Source of the DNA: Mayfieldus sp963781495
Lineage (GTDB): Bacteria; Actinomycetota; Thermoleophilia; Solirubrobacterales; 70-9
DNA: 64,000 nucleotides
Direction: 5' to 3'
Assembly (NCBI GenBank): GCA_963781495.1
Contig: CAWAFX010000003.1
Coordinates: 62,001 to 126,000, forward strand
Below are positions 49,069 to 60,683 of this stretch, piece by piece. Every line of letters starts with the position of its first letter. The first letter of the stretch is position 1. The notes beneath the pieces were generated by a model. It did not search any database. It saw only the letters and a program-made list of their open reading frames with translations, and was not told the origin of the DNA. A program made the position numbers and the translations under genes.

Positions 49069-49524
49069 ATGGGGACCATTACCAAGGGAAACACGGCGGA
49101 AGCGGCAGTGCTCACTGCCCTCGTCGAGCGCGAGTTTTCAGTCCTTGTGCCTTTCGGAGGCGGCCATCCGTATGACCTTGTGGTCGACGCCGGGAACGGG
49201 TTTGTGCGGGTCCAATGCAAAACGTCGTGGCCGGGCGGCGGATGCATGCTCTTTAACACCCGGGCGACAGATCATGGTCGTGGCAGCGTCTCTTACGTTG
49301 GCTTCGCGGACATATTCGGCGTGTATTTCCCGCCCGACAGGTCGGTCTACTTGGTGCCACTAGATGCGGTCGCGACCCATGAGGGACGTCTGCGACTGAC
49401 GCCAGCCCGCAACAACCAGCGTCGGCGGATACGGCTCGCAGCCGATTTCGAAGTCTCTCGATGGAGTGCTGACCGGCTGGCAGCGGTATCGCAACCAGAA
49501 CGTCGTCCACTGAAGGCCGCGTAG
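49069..49524 (+). CDS. PD-(D/E)XK endonuclease-like protein (group I intron-associated family type)
   Basis: 151 residues. An N-terminal helix with Glu11 (GNTAEAAVLTALVE), then GGGHPYDLVVD with Asp36 and VRVQCKTSW with Gln49/Lys51 form a PD-(D/E)XK core in which the usual E-x-K is Q-x-K. The family occurs alone in many Actinobacteria and was first described beside group I introns; no intron is visible here. Codon use is less GC3-biased than in neighbours (several GTT, CTT, TAT), which suggests recent gain. A LexA box controls its promoter, pointing to a DNA-damage function. It is adjacent to tRNA-Arg. Confidence 0.82.
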   Translation: MGTITKGNTAEAAVLTALVEREFSVLVPFGGGHPYDLVVDAGNGFVRVQCKTSWPGGGCMLFNTRATDHGRGSVSYVGFADIFGVYFPPDRSVYLVPLDAVATHEGRLRLTPARNNQRRRIRLAADFEVSRWSADRLAAVSQPERRPLKAA

Positions 49525-49593
49525 CGTCATTAAGGCGAGGTAGGCGGGCAGCCGCGCCCGCCTCGCACGACGCCCCGCATCTACGCTTGCCCG

Positions 49594-50589
49594 ATGGACC
49601 TCTCGGTCGCCTTTCTTGGAACCGGTGGATCGGTGCCGACCGCGCGCCGTTCGACCGCCTGCCAGCTGGTCATGCGGGGCGGCGAGCGGCTGATGTTCGA
49701 CTGCGGCGAGGGATCGCAGCGCCAGCTTCACCGCTCGCTGGGGCTGGTCCAGGTCGACGAGATCTACATCACCCATCTGCATCTCGACCACTACCTCGGC
49801 CTTCCGGGGCTGCTGAAGACCTACGACCTGCAGAGCCGCCAGGCACCGCTGCGGATCCTCGGTCCGCGGGGGCTGAAGGGGCTCTTCGCGGCGATGGGGC
49901 GGCTGATCGGCCGCACCCGCTACCCGCTCGAGCTGGTCGAGCTCGAGCCCGGTGCGGCGGTGCCCCACGACGGCTACGAGGTCCGCGCCTTCGCGGTAGA
50001 GCACCGGATGACCGCCTTCGGCTACCGGCTCGCCGAGCCCGATCGCCCGGGGCGCTTCGATCCCGCCGCCGCGCAGCGCCTCGGCGTCCCCGAGGGCCCG
50101 GCCTGGGGCGCCCTGCAGCGCGGCGAGGAGGTCAACGGCTCAGACGGCCAGGTGCGGCCGCAGGACGTGATGGGGGAGTCGCGGCCCGGGCGCGCGATCG
50201 TGATCAGCGGCGACACCGCCCCCTGCCTGGCGACCGTCGAAGCGGCGCAGGGGGCCGAGCTGCTGATCCACGACGGCAGCTTCGCCGAGGAGGAGGCCCA
50301 GCGCGCGGCCGAGACCGGGCATTCGACCGCCGGCCAGGCCGCCGCCCTGGCGCGGGAGGCGGGGGTGAGGATGCTGGCCCTGGTCCACGTCTCCTCGCGC
50401 TACAACGTCGGCCAGGTGCTGGAGGAGGCACGGGCCGTGTTCGAGGACACGATCGCCCCGCGCGACTTCGACCTGGTCGAGGTCCCGTTTCCCGACCACG
50501 GCGACCCGCTGCTGGTCCCGAACGGCGCCCGCGAGCGCCGCGAGGCGCCGCAGCCGGACCCGGCCGAGGCCGCAAGCGCCGGAAACTGA
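49594..50589 (+). CDS. rnz: Ribonuclease Z
   Basis: 331 residues. The MBL motif THLHLDHYLGLPG (HxHxDH), the RNase Z start LSVAFLGTGGSVPTARR, the tRNA-binding exosite region, GDTAPC, IHDGSFAEE and HSTAGQAAALA with the C-terminal metal-binding His residues place it firmly among tRNA 3' processing endonucleases. It removes 3' trailers from pre-tRNAs lacking encoded CCA, such as the nearby tRNA-Arg. A Pro/Glu-rich C-terminal tail is extra. Confidence 0.93.
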   Translation: MDLSVAFLGTGGSVPTARRSTACQLVMRGGERLMFDCGEGSQRQLHRSLGLVQVDEIYITHLHLDHYLGLPGLLKTYDLQSRQAPLRILGPRGLKGLFAAMGRLIGRTRYPLELVELEPGAAVPHDGYEVRAFAVEHRMTAFGYRLAEPDRPGRFDPAAAQRLGVPEGPAWGALQRGEEVNGSDGQVRPQDVMGESRPGRAIVISGDTAPCLATVEAAQGAELLIHDGSFAEEEAQRAAETGHSTAGQAAALAREAGVRMLALVHVSSRYNVGQVLEEARAVFEDTIAPRDFDLVEVPFPDHGDPLLVPNGARERREAPQPDPAEAASAGN

Positions 50590-50606
50590 GGAATTTCCGG
50601 CCCTTT
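50579..50606 (+). terminator. Rho-independent terminator after rnz
   Basis: CCGGAAA and TTTCCGG form a 7-bp stem around an 8-base loop that includes the rnz stop codon; CCCTTTT follows. It separates rnz from the pyrimidine operon leader. Confidence 0.5.
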
Positions 50607-50656
50607 TGCCCCGGGTCGGCCGCCAAACCCCCTGCTAGCCTGGGGGCGTCGGTTCC

Positions 50657-50687
50657 TTTAAAGCGGTCCAGAGAGGCCGGGAAGGGG
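50657..50687 (+). promoter_or_regulatory. PyrR RNA-binding loop overlapping the pyrR ribosome binding site
   Basis: TTTAAAGCGGTCCAGAGAGGCCGGGAAGG matches the binding-loop consensus known from Bacillus pyr leaders (TCCAGAGAGGC in the loop). The hairpin pair is CGG/CCG here versus CAG/CTG in Bacillus, a compensatory change. GAAGGGG at its 3' edge is the pyrR ribosome binding site, so UMP-bound PyrR would block translation, as described in mycobacteria. Confidence 0.88.
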
Positions 50688-50691
50688 CGAG

Positions 50692-51288
50692 TTGAGCGAG
50701 AAAATCGTGCTTGAGCGCGACGAGTTGCGGCGAACGCTGGTCCGCATCTCGCACGAGATCGCAGAGCGGAATCCGGGGCCCGAGGGCCTCGCCCTGGTCG
50801 GCATCCACACCCGCGGTGCCCTGCTCGCCAACCGCCTTCACGCCCTGGTCGGCGAGCAGAGCGGCTTCGAGGTGCCGCTGGGCGACATCGACATCTCCTT
50901 CTACCGCGACGACGTCGGCGGCCGCGACCCCGACGCCCAGCCGCAGGTCCACGCCTCGCATCTGGACTTCGACCTCTCGGGGCGCACGATCGTGCTCGTC
51001 GACGACGTCCTCTTCACCGGCCGCACGGTTCGGGCCGCGATCGATGCGCTGTTCGACTACGGGCGCCCGGCCCGGGTTCAGCTGGCGGTGCTCTGCGACC
51101 GCGGCCACCGCGAGCTGCCGATCCGTCCCGACTACGTCGGCAAGAACCTGCCGACCTCGCGCGGGGAGCGGGTCAACGTGCGGCTCGAGGAATCGGACGG
51201 GATCGACGAGGTGACGATCGCCGGCAACGGCGAGCGGGCGGGGGCATTGACCGCTGAAGACGACAGCCAGACGGAGGAGCGCGCATGA
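50692..51288 (+). CDS. pyrR: Pyrimidine operon regulator/uracil phosphoribosyltransferase PyrR
   Basis: 198 residues, PRTase fold: LVGIHTRGALLANRL, GDIDISFYRDDVG and the PRPP loop IVLVDDVLFTGRTVRAA. It binds the RNA loop located just upstream of its own gene and represses the operon when UMP is abundant. TTG start six bases after GAAGGGG. The last 25 residues are an acidic extension beyond the usual PyrR end. ATGA overlap with pyrB. Confidence 0.96.
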   Translation: MSEKIVLERDELRRTLVRISHEIAERNPGPEGLALVGIHTRGALLANRLHALVGEQSGFEVPLGDIDISFYRDDVGGRDPDAQPQVHASHLDFDLSGRTIVLVDDVLFTGRTVRAAIDALFDYGRPARVQLAVLCDRGHRELPIRPDYVGKNLPTSRGERVNVRLEESDGIDEVTIAGNGERAGALTAEDDSQTEERA

Positions 51289-52250
51289 AGCACCTGCTTT
51301 CGATCGAGACCCTGAGCCGCAGCGACATCGAGGCGATCCTCAGCCGCGCCGAGAGCTTCGCCGAGGTCGGCCGGCGCGACATCAAGAAGGTCCCGACCCT
51401 GCGCGGGCGCACCGTGGTCAACCTCTTCTTCGAATCCAGCACCCGCACCAGCTCCTCCTTCGAGCTCGCCGCCAAGCGCCTCTCCGCCGACGTGGTCTCG
51501 ATCAAGGCCGCCGGCTCGTCGGTCGACAAGGGCGAGTCGCTGAAGGACACGATCGCCACCCTCTCCGCCTACGACCCGGCCGCGATCGTGATCCGCTCCC
51601 CGCACGCCGGCGCCGCCGAGCTGGTCGCCCGCTGGACCACGGCCGCGGTGGTCAACGCCGGCGACGGCAAGCGCGAGCACCCCAGCCAGGCGCTGCTCGA
51701 CCTCTACACCCTGCGCCGCCACCTCGGCGAGCTCGAGGGCAAGCGGATCTGGATCGTCGGCGACGTCCTGCACAGCCGCGTCGCGCGCTCGAACCTGATC
51801 GCCCTGCGGGAGATGGGGGCCGAGCTGACCGTCTGCGGCCCGCCGACCCTGATCCCGCGCGGGATCGGCGAGGAGCTCGGCTGCGCGGTGACCTACACCC
51901 TCGACGGGATCGAGGAAGCCGACGTCGTCTACGCCCTGCGCATGCAGCGCGAGCGGATGGGGGAGAGCTTCGTCCCCTCGCTGCGCGAGTACGCGGCCCA
52001 CTACCAGATCGACGCCAGGCGCCTGGGGCCGCGCCAGCTGCTGATGCACGCCGGCCCCGTCAACCGCGGCGTCGAGCTCTCGGGCGAGGTCATCGACTCG
52101 CCCCGCTCGCTGATCGCCGAACAGGTCGAGAGCGGGCTGGTCGTGCGGATGGCGATCCTCTACGAGCTCCTGGCCGGTACCGACCGCCCCAGCAGCGCGC
52201 CCGACGGCGAGCCGGTGCCCGATCCGACGACGATCGGACAGCCGGCATGA
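51285..52250 (+). CDS. pyrB: Aspartate carbamoyltransferase catalytic subunit
   Basis: 321 residues. Carbamoyl-phosphate loop FFESSTRTSSSFELAAKRL, SSVDKGESLKDT, HPSQALLDLYTL and the aspartate-binding YALRMQRERM and HAGPVNRGVEL identify it. It condenses carbamoyl phosphate with aspartate. No pyrI regulatory subunit is present. Overlaps pyrR and the pyrC start by four bases. Confidence 0.97.
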   Translation: MKHLLSIETLSRSDIEAILSRAESFAEVGRRDIKKVPTLRGRTVVNLFFESSTRTSSSFELAAKRLSADVVSIKAAGSSVDKGESLKDTIATLSAYDPAAIVIRSPHAGAAELVARWTTAAVVNAGDGKREHPSQALLDLYTLRRHLGELEGKRIWIVGDVLHSRVARSNLIALREMGAELTVCGPPTLIPRGIGEELGCAVTYTLDGIEEADVVYALRMQRERMGESFVPSLREYAAHYQIDARRLGPRQLLMHAGPVNRGVELSGEVIDSPRSLIAEQVESGLVVRMAILYELLAGTDRPSSAPDGEPVPDPTTIGQPA

Positions 52251-53609
52251 GCGGCGAGGAGGACCAGGCGATCTCCGAGGCGCTCAGCGGCCGCAGCCGG
52301 CGAGGCGGCGGACCTGGTTCTGCGCAACGCCTCGGTACTCGATCCGGCAGCCGGCATCGACGGCGTCCACGACGTCGTCATCCGCGGCGGCCGGATCGCC
52401 GAGCTGGCCGAGCCCGGGGCCGCCGACGAGGACTCGGCCGAGGTCGTCGAGGCCGAGGGGCTGCACGCCTTCCCCGCCTTCTTCGATCCCCACGTGCACC
52501 TGCGCACTCCCGGCCGCGAGGACGAGGAGGACCTCGAGACCGGCAGCCGCGCGGCCGCCGCCGGCGGCTACTGCGGGATCCTCGCGATGGCCAACACCGA
52601 GCCGCCGGTCAGCACCGCCGCCGACATCGGCTCGCTGCGCGAACGTGCCGAGCGCGAGGCGTCGATCCCGGTCGGGTTCCTGGCCACCGTTACCCGCGAC
52701 ATGGCCGGCGAGGAGCTGACCGAGATGGCCGAGCTGCGCGACGCCGGCGCGATCGGCTTCTCCGACGACGGGCTGCCCCTGCGCAGCCCGCGGGTCCTGC
52801 GGCGGGCGCTCCAGTACCAGCGCCTCTGCGGCGGGGTGATCGCCCTGCACGAGGAGGATCACGAGCTCTCCGGCGACGGGGTCATGCACGAGGGCCTGGC
52901 CGCGGCGGCGCTCGGAATGGCCGGCATCCCCTCGGTCTCGGAGTCGACGATGATCGCTCGCGACGCGGCCCTGGCCGGCTATGAGGACGCCCGGATCCAC
53001 GTCCAGCACCTCTCGGCGCGCGAGTCGGTTGAGGCCGTGCGGGCCGCGAAGGCCGCCGGGGTGCGGATCAGCTGCGAGGTCACCCCGCACCATCTGACCC
53101 TGACCGAGGAAATGGTCCGCAGCCTCGACGCCCGCTTCAAGATGAACCCGCCGCTGCGTTCCGAGGAGGACCGCGCGGCGCTGATCGAGGGCCTGCGCGA
53201 CGGGACGATCGACTGCATCGCCACCGACCACGCTCCCCACTCGGCCGACGAGAAGGAGGTCCCCTTCGAGGCCGCGGCGATGGGGGTGACCGGGCTCGAG
53301 ACGGCGTTTGCGGTCCTTCACACCGAGCTGGTGCTGGCGGGGACGATCGGCCTCGACCTGCTGGTCTCCAGCCTCGGTGCTGGTGCCGAGCTCTTCGGCC
53401 TCCAGCGCCCGAGCCTGGCGCCGGGTGGTGAGGCCAACGTCGTCCTCTGCGACCTCGGGGCCGAGTGGACGGTCGGCGAGCACGGTTATGAATCTCGATC
53501 CGCCAATTGCGCATTCGCCGGCCGCCCGCTGCAAGGCCAGGTCCTGATGACCGTCGCCTCGGGCCAGGTCGCCTACCGGCTGCGCAGCTTCAGCCTGGGG
53601 GTCGCGTGA
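52247..53609 (+). CDS. pyrC: Dihydroorotase (frameshift near the 5' end)
   Basis: The conserved protein begins ADLVLRNASVLDPAAG and continues with the metal motif FDPHVHLRTPG, VTPHHLTLTE and ATDHAPHSADEKE, the class I dihydroorotase pattern with ~430 residues. The frame from DLVLRN onward is not joined to the ATG that overlaps the pyrB stop; this ATG opens another frame (MSGEEDQAISEALS) and needs removal of one base around 52288-52290 to continue (then AAAGEAADLVL). The next canonical start in the main frame (GTG 52494) would remove the strands before the HxH motif. An indel in the sequence is the simplest explanation. Confidence 0.9.
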
Positions 53610-54142
53610 GCAAGCTGGACCGGCAGCGCGCCGCCCTGGTCGTCGTCGACGTCCAGGAGGCGTTCCGCAAGGCGATCCCGGACTTCGAGGCGATCGCCGC
53701 CGCGACCGCGAAGCTGGTCCAGGGAGCCGAGGCGATGGGGGTGCCGATCGTGGTCAGCGAGCAGTACCCGCAGGGCCTCGGCCAGACCGTGCCCGAGGTC
53801 GCCGAGGTTCTGCCCGACGGCGTCGAGCCGATCGACAAGGTCCGCTTCTCGGCCGCCGAAGCCGACGGCTTCGACCTCGGCGGCCGCGACCAGGCGCTGG
53901 TCTGCGGGATCGAGGCCCACGTCTGCGTCAACCAGACCGTGCTCGACCTGCTCGATCGCGATCTCGAGGTCCACGTCGCCGCCGACGCGGTCGGCTCGCG
54001 CACGCCGCAGAACCGCGAGCTGGGGCTGCACAAGGCGGAGCGGGCCGGGGCGGTCCTGACCAGCGTCGAGACGGCGCTGTTCGAGCTTCTGCGCGGCTCC
54101 GACGCGCCCGAGTTCAAGCAAGTGCAGGCGCTGGTCAAGTGA
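53606..54142 (+). CDS. Isochorismatase-family cysteine hydrolase
   Basis: 178 residues. The catalytic triad of the family is visible: Asp in VVVDVQEAFR, Lys in IDKVRFSA and Cys in IEAHVCVNQTV. Members hydrolyse isochorismate, nicotinamide or ureido/carbamate compounds. GTG start overlapping the pyrC stop (GTGA) and overlapping carA by four bases embed it in the pyrimidine operon, which suggests a role in pyrimidine or carbamoyl metabolism, for instance hydrolysis of a ureido side product. That function is inference. Confidence 0.88.
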   Translation: MSKLDRQRAALVVVDVQEAFRKAIPDFEAIAAATAKLVQGAEAMGVPIVVSEQYPQGLGQTVPEVAEVLPDGVEPIDKVRFSAAEADGFDLGGRDQALVCGIEAHVCVNQTVLDLLDRDLEVHVAADAVGSRTPQNRELGLHKAERAGAVLTSVETALFELLRGSDAPEFKQVQALVK

Positions 54143-55258
54143 ACGTGAACGGCTACGTACTGCTTGAGGACGGGACCCGCTTTGACGGCGAGCTTTGCGC
54201 CGCCGAGGCTCCGGTGACCGGCGAGGTCGTCTTCAACACCGCGATGACCGGCTACCAGGAGGCGGTCACCGACCCCTCCTACGCGGGCCAGATCATCACC
54301 TTCACCTACCCGCTGATCGGCAACTACGGCATCTCGGCCGAGGCGATGGAGTCCGACCGGGTCCAGGCGCGGGCGGTGATCATGCGCGACGCCCACAACG
54401 GCGAGGACGTCGCCAGCGCCGAGGGTGGCTGGCTCGACTGGCTCGCCGATCACGGGGTGGCGGCGATCAGCGGCGTCGACACCCGGGCCCTGGTCCGCCA
54501 CATCCGCGACGCCGGCGCGATGCGGGGCGGGATCTTCGCGGCCGACCTGGCCCAGGCGGAGGCCGCGGAGCGGATCGGCGCCGAGCCGGCGATGGCGGGC
54601 GCGGACCTGGCGCGCGAGGTGACGCCCGACCGAGCCATTGCGCTTCGAGGGATCGGGACCGCACGTGGTCGGGATCGACACCGGGATCAAGCTCTCAATA
54701 GTTCGACAATTGCGCGAGCGCAATTGTCGGTTGACTCTGCTGCCGTGCACAGCGACGGCTGACCAAATCCTTGCCGAGGATCCCGACCTCGTCTTCCTCG
54801 CCAACGGCCCCGGCGACCCGGCGGCGCTCGACTACGTGGTCGGCAACGTCCGCGAGCTGGTCGGTAAGCGGCCCGTGTTCGGGATCTGCCTCGGCCACCA
54901 ACTGCTCTGCCGCGCCGTCGGCCTGCAGACCTACAAGCTGCCCTTCGGCCATCGCGGCGCCAACCACCCGGTCAAGGACCTCGAGACCGGGCGCATCGAC
55001 ATCACCTCGCAGAACCACGGCTTCGCGGTCAGCGGACCCGGCGGCGAGCCGGTGATCGAGTCCGACGAGCCGGTGCGCTGGGAGACCGACTTCGGGACCG
55101 CCGAGCTCTCGCACCTCAATCTCTACGACCGCACGGTCGAGGGGCTGGTGCTGCGCGACGTCCCGGGCGCCACGGTCCAATACCACCCCGAGGCGGGGCC
55201 GGGACCGCACGACGCCCGCTACCTCTTCGACCGCTTTCTCGAGCTGGCGGCGGCATGA
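54139..55258 (+). CDS. carA: Carbamoyl-phosphate synthase small subunit (frameshifted)
   Basis: N-terminal domain: YVLLEDGTRFDGEL, VVFNTAMTGYQEAVTDPSYAGQIITFTYPLIGNYG and VRHIRDAGAMRGGIF. Glutaminase domain in the next frame: VVGIDTGIKLSIVRQL, GICLGHQLLCRAVGL (nucleophile Cys), SQNHGFAV and QYHPEAGPGPHD. An extra C at about 54631 separates them (TPD then EPLRFEGSG). The intact protein would have ~373 residues. It supplies ammonia to CarB. GTG start overlapping the isochorismatase gene. Essential role makes a sequencing indel likely. Confidence 0.92.
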
Positions 55259-55678
55259 ACGACGGTCCCGCCAATGCGGCCAGCCTGGAGCGGCTCTACG
55301 AGGTCTTCGACCGCGGCGGCTTCGAGGAGGCGGCGCGGGTCGTGCAGGAGGTCTTCGACCCCGAGGTCGAGTTCAACACCCTGCAGGCCGGTGACGTCGG
55401 CGGCGGCACCTACCGTGGCTACGAGGGGATGCTGACCTTCTTCGGCGAGCTGCACGGCGCCTTCGAGGAAGTCAACTACGAGGCGCCCCAGTTCCATCCT
55501 GTCGGCGACCGGCTGGTCGTCGCCTTCACCCGGATCTCGGGACTGGCGAAGCAAACCTCGATGCCGCTGCGCCAGGACCTCGCCCTGGTCTACGAGTTCG
55601 AAGACGGGACCGTGCGCTGCGTGAACGCCTACGAGACGCCCGCCGACGCCCTGGAGGCGGCCCAGCGCGGCCACGCCG

Positions 55679-55686
<8 letters not shown>
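55255..55686 (+). CDS. SnoaL/NTF2-like protein inside the pyr operon
   Basis: 143 residues, NTF2-like: ASLERLYEVFDRGGFEEAARVVQEVFDPEVEF, then TYRGYEGMLTFFGELHGAFEEV, VVAFTRISGLAKQTSM and a C-terminal AYETPADALEAAQ. Overlaps carA (ATGA) and carB (eight bases), so it is co-translated with the two subunits of carbamoyl-phosphate synthase. No function known; an assembly or metabolite-binding role is conceivable. Confidence 0.8.
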
Positions 55687-58794
<3,108 letters not shown>

Positions 58795-58798
<4 letters not shown>

Positions 58799-59667
58799 GC
58801 GGCAACGGCTCCGGGGCCGATCGCGTCCTGGCCCCGTTCGGGCGCCGGGCGCTGGAGGTCGTCGACGCCCATGCCTCTGGCGGCTACCGGGTCTTCTCCC
58901 TCCGTGACGCCGAGGGCCCGGCCCCGCGGGCGGGCCAGTTCTACATGCTCGCCGCCCACAGCGGCTGGAGCGAGCGCGACGAGCGCCCGTACCTGCCGCG
59001 TGCCTTTTCGGTCGCCGATGCGGTCAGCGAGGGCGAGGGCCTGCGGGTCGACTTCCTGCTCGACGACGTCGGTCCCGGCACCGCCAGGCTCGGGGCGCTC
59101 GCGCCCGGCGAGCGGGTCTGGGTAAACGGCCCCCTCGGCCGCCCGTTCTCGGCCCCGGCCGACCTCGCCCCCGGCGCGGCCGGGGCGATCCTGGTCGGCG
59201 GCGGCATCGGCATCGCCCCACTGGCGATCCTGCGCCGCCAGCTGGCCGACCGCGGGGTCGGGACCCGGGTCCTGCTCGGCTTCCGCGACCTGCGCCACAG
59301 CGGCGGGCTCGACGACCTCTTCGCCTGCTGCGAGGTCCGCCTCGCCTCCGAGGACGGCCACGCCGGCCACGCCGGTTATGTCACCGACCTGCTGGCGGTG
59401 ATGCTGCAGGGCGACGACGTCGGCTCGGCGGCCGTCTACGCCTGCGGGCCTCCGGCGATGCTGGAGGCGGTGCGCCTGATGTGCGCCGAGGCGGGCGCCG
59501 CCTGCGAGCTGGCGATGGAGTCGCCGATGGCCTGCGGCTACGGCGCCTGCTTCGGCTGCGCGGTGCCTTTGGCCAACGGCGGCTACATGCGTCTCTGCGT
59601 CGACGGCCCGGTGGTGGGCGGCGGCGAGATCGAGACCGCCCTGGTGGCGGGGGCGGGGCACTCGTGA
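58795..59667 (+). CDS. pyrK: Dihydroorotate dehydrogenase electron-transfer subunit
   Basis: 290 residues. An FNR-like FAD domain (RAFSVADAV), NAD domain (ILVGGGIGIAPLAILRRQL, YACGPPAMLEA) and a C-terminal [2Fe-2S] cluster with four cysteines in MACGYGACFGCAV and MRLCVDG. It passes electrons from dihydroorotate via FAD and the cluster to NAD+, working with PyrD class 1B. GTG start; GTGA overlaps with carB and pyrD. Confidence 0.95.
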
Positions 59668-60620
59668 ATCCCGACCTCAGCCTCGAGCTCTGCGGGATCG
59701 AGCTCGAGCACCCGGTGATCAACGGCTCCGGGACCTTCGACGCGATCGCCGCCCGCCGCGCCTTCGGCGACGGCCTGCTGGCCGAGTTTCCCTTCGCCGC
59801 CTTCGTCTCGAAGACGATCACCCTCGAGGCCCGGGCCGGAAACCCGCCGCCCCGGCTTTGGGAGACCCCGGCAGGCATGATCAACTCGATCGGGCTGCCG
59901 AACAAGGGCCTGGAGGGCTTTCTGGAGCGCGATCTGCCCGAGCTGGCGGCGCTGCCGGTGCCGCTGATCGTCTCGGTGATGGGCCGCAGCCACGACGAGT
60001 TCACGGCCCTGGTCGCCGGGGTCGGGGACCGCTCCGAGGTCGCCGCCCTGGAGCTCAATGTCTCCTGCCCGAACGTCGAATCGGGCCTGATCGTCGGCGA
60101 GCAGCCGCCCGAGACCCTTTCGCTGCTGGAGGTGGTGCGGCCGCTGACCGCCAAGCCGCTGATCGTCAAGCTGACGCCGAACGTGGCCGACCCCGCAGCG
60201 GTCGCCGTCGCAGCGGAGGAGGGGGGAGCCGACGCGATCTCGCTGATCAACACCCTGAAGGCGGCGGCGATCGACCCCGCGACCCTGCGGCCCTGGTTGG
60301 GAGCCGGAAGCGGCGGGCTCTCCGGCCCGGCGGTGCGGGCCGTGGCGCTGCAGCAGCTCGCCGCCGTCGCGGCGGCGGTCCAGATCCCCCTGATCGGCAT
60401 GGGGGGCATCGCAAGTGGGGCCGATGCGCTCGCTTTCATCGCCGCCGGAGCCGGGCTGGTGGCCGTCGGGACCGAGAACTTCCGCGATCCGGCGGCCGGG
60501 TCCCGGGTCCGCCGCGAGCTGGGCGCGGAGCTGGAGCGGCGCGGCTTCGCCTCTCCGGCGGAGGCCCGCGGCAACGCCCTTCCGGAGGATGCTCTGAACC
60601 TCAAGTCGAGGTCGAGCTGA
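59664..60620 (+). CDS. pyrD: Dihydroorotate dehydrogenase catalytic subunit (class 1B)
   Basis: 318 residues. FMN TIM barrel with GSGTFDAIAARRAFG, the SKTITLEARAGNPPPR segment, NSIGLPNKGLEGF, catalytic base Cys in LNVSCPNVE (diagnostic of class 1), IVKLTPNV and GMGGIASGADALAFI. It oxidises dihydroorotate to orotate together with PyrK. Most well-known Actinobacteria carry the quinone-linked class 2 enzyme instead, so this pair is taxonomically informative. pyrE and pyrF do not follow. Confidence 0.96.
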   Translation: MNPDLSLELCGIELEHPVINGSGTFDAIAARRAFGDGLLAEFPFAAFVSKTITLEARAGNPPPRLWETPAGMINSIGLPNKGLEGFLERDLPELAALPVPLIVSVMGRSHDEFTALVAGVGDRSEVAALELNVSCPNVESGLIVGEQPPETLSLLEVVRPLTAKPLIVKLTPNVADPAAVAVAAEEGGADAISLINTLKAAAIDPATLRPWLGAGSGGLSGPAVRAVALQQLAAVAAAVQIPLIGMGGIASGADALAFIAAGAGLVAVGTENFRDPAAGSRVRRELGAELERRGFASPAEARGNALPEDALNLKSRSS

Positions 60621-60646
60621 ATTGCCCTGATTTGACTGCCTTCCCC

Positions 60647-60674
60647 TTGCACGTGCTCGGGGCAGTCATATAAT
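60647..60674 (+). promoter_or_regulatory. Promoter of mihF, near-leaderless
   Basis: TTGCAC (60647-60652), 16-base spacer, then a perfect TATAAT (60669-60674). The ATG of mihF starts nine bases after the -10, so transcription would begin at or within a few bases of the start codon. It gives the mihF-gmk-rpoZ-coaBC group its own control within the pyr region. Confidence 0.75.
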
Positions 60675-60683
60675 CGCCGCCGC

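Noticed and set aside
48915..49524. Genomic island integrated at tRNA-Arg
   Set aside because: No integrase and no repeat of the tRNA 3' end were found, and the unusual gene lies on the 5' side of the tRNA, opposite to the usual attachment site.
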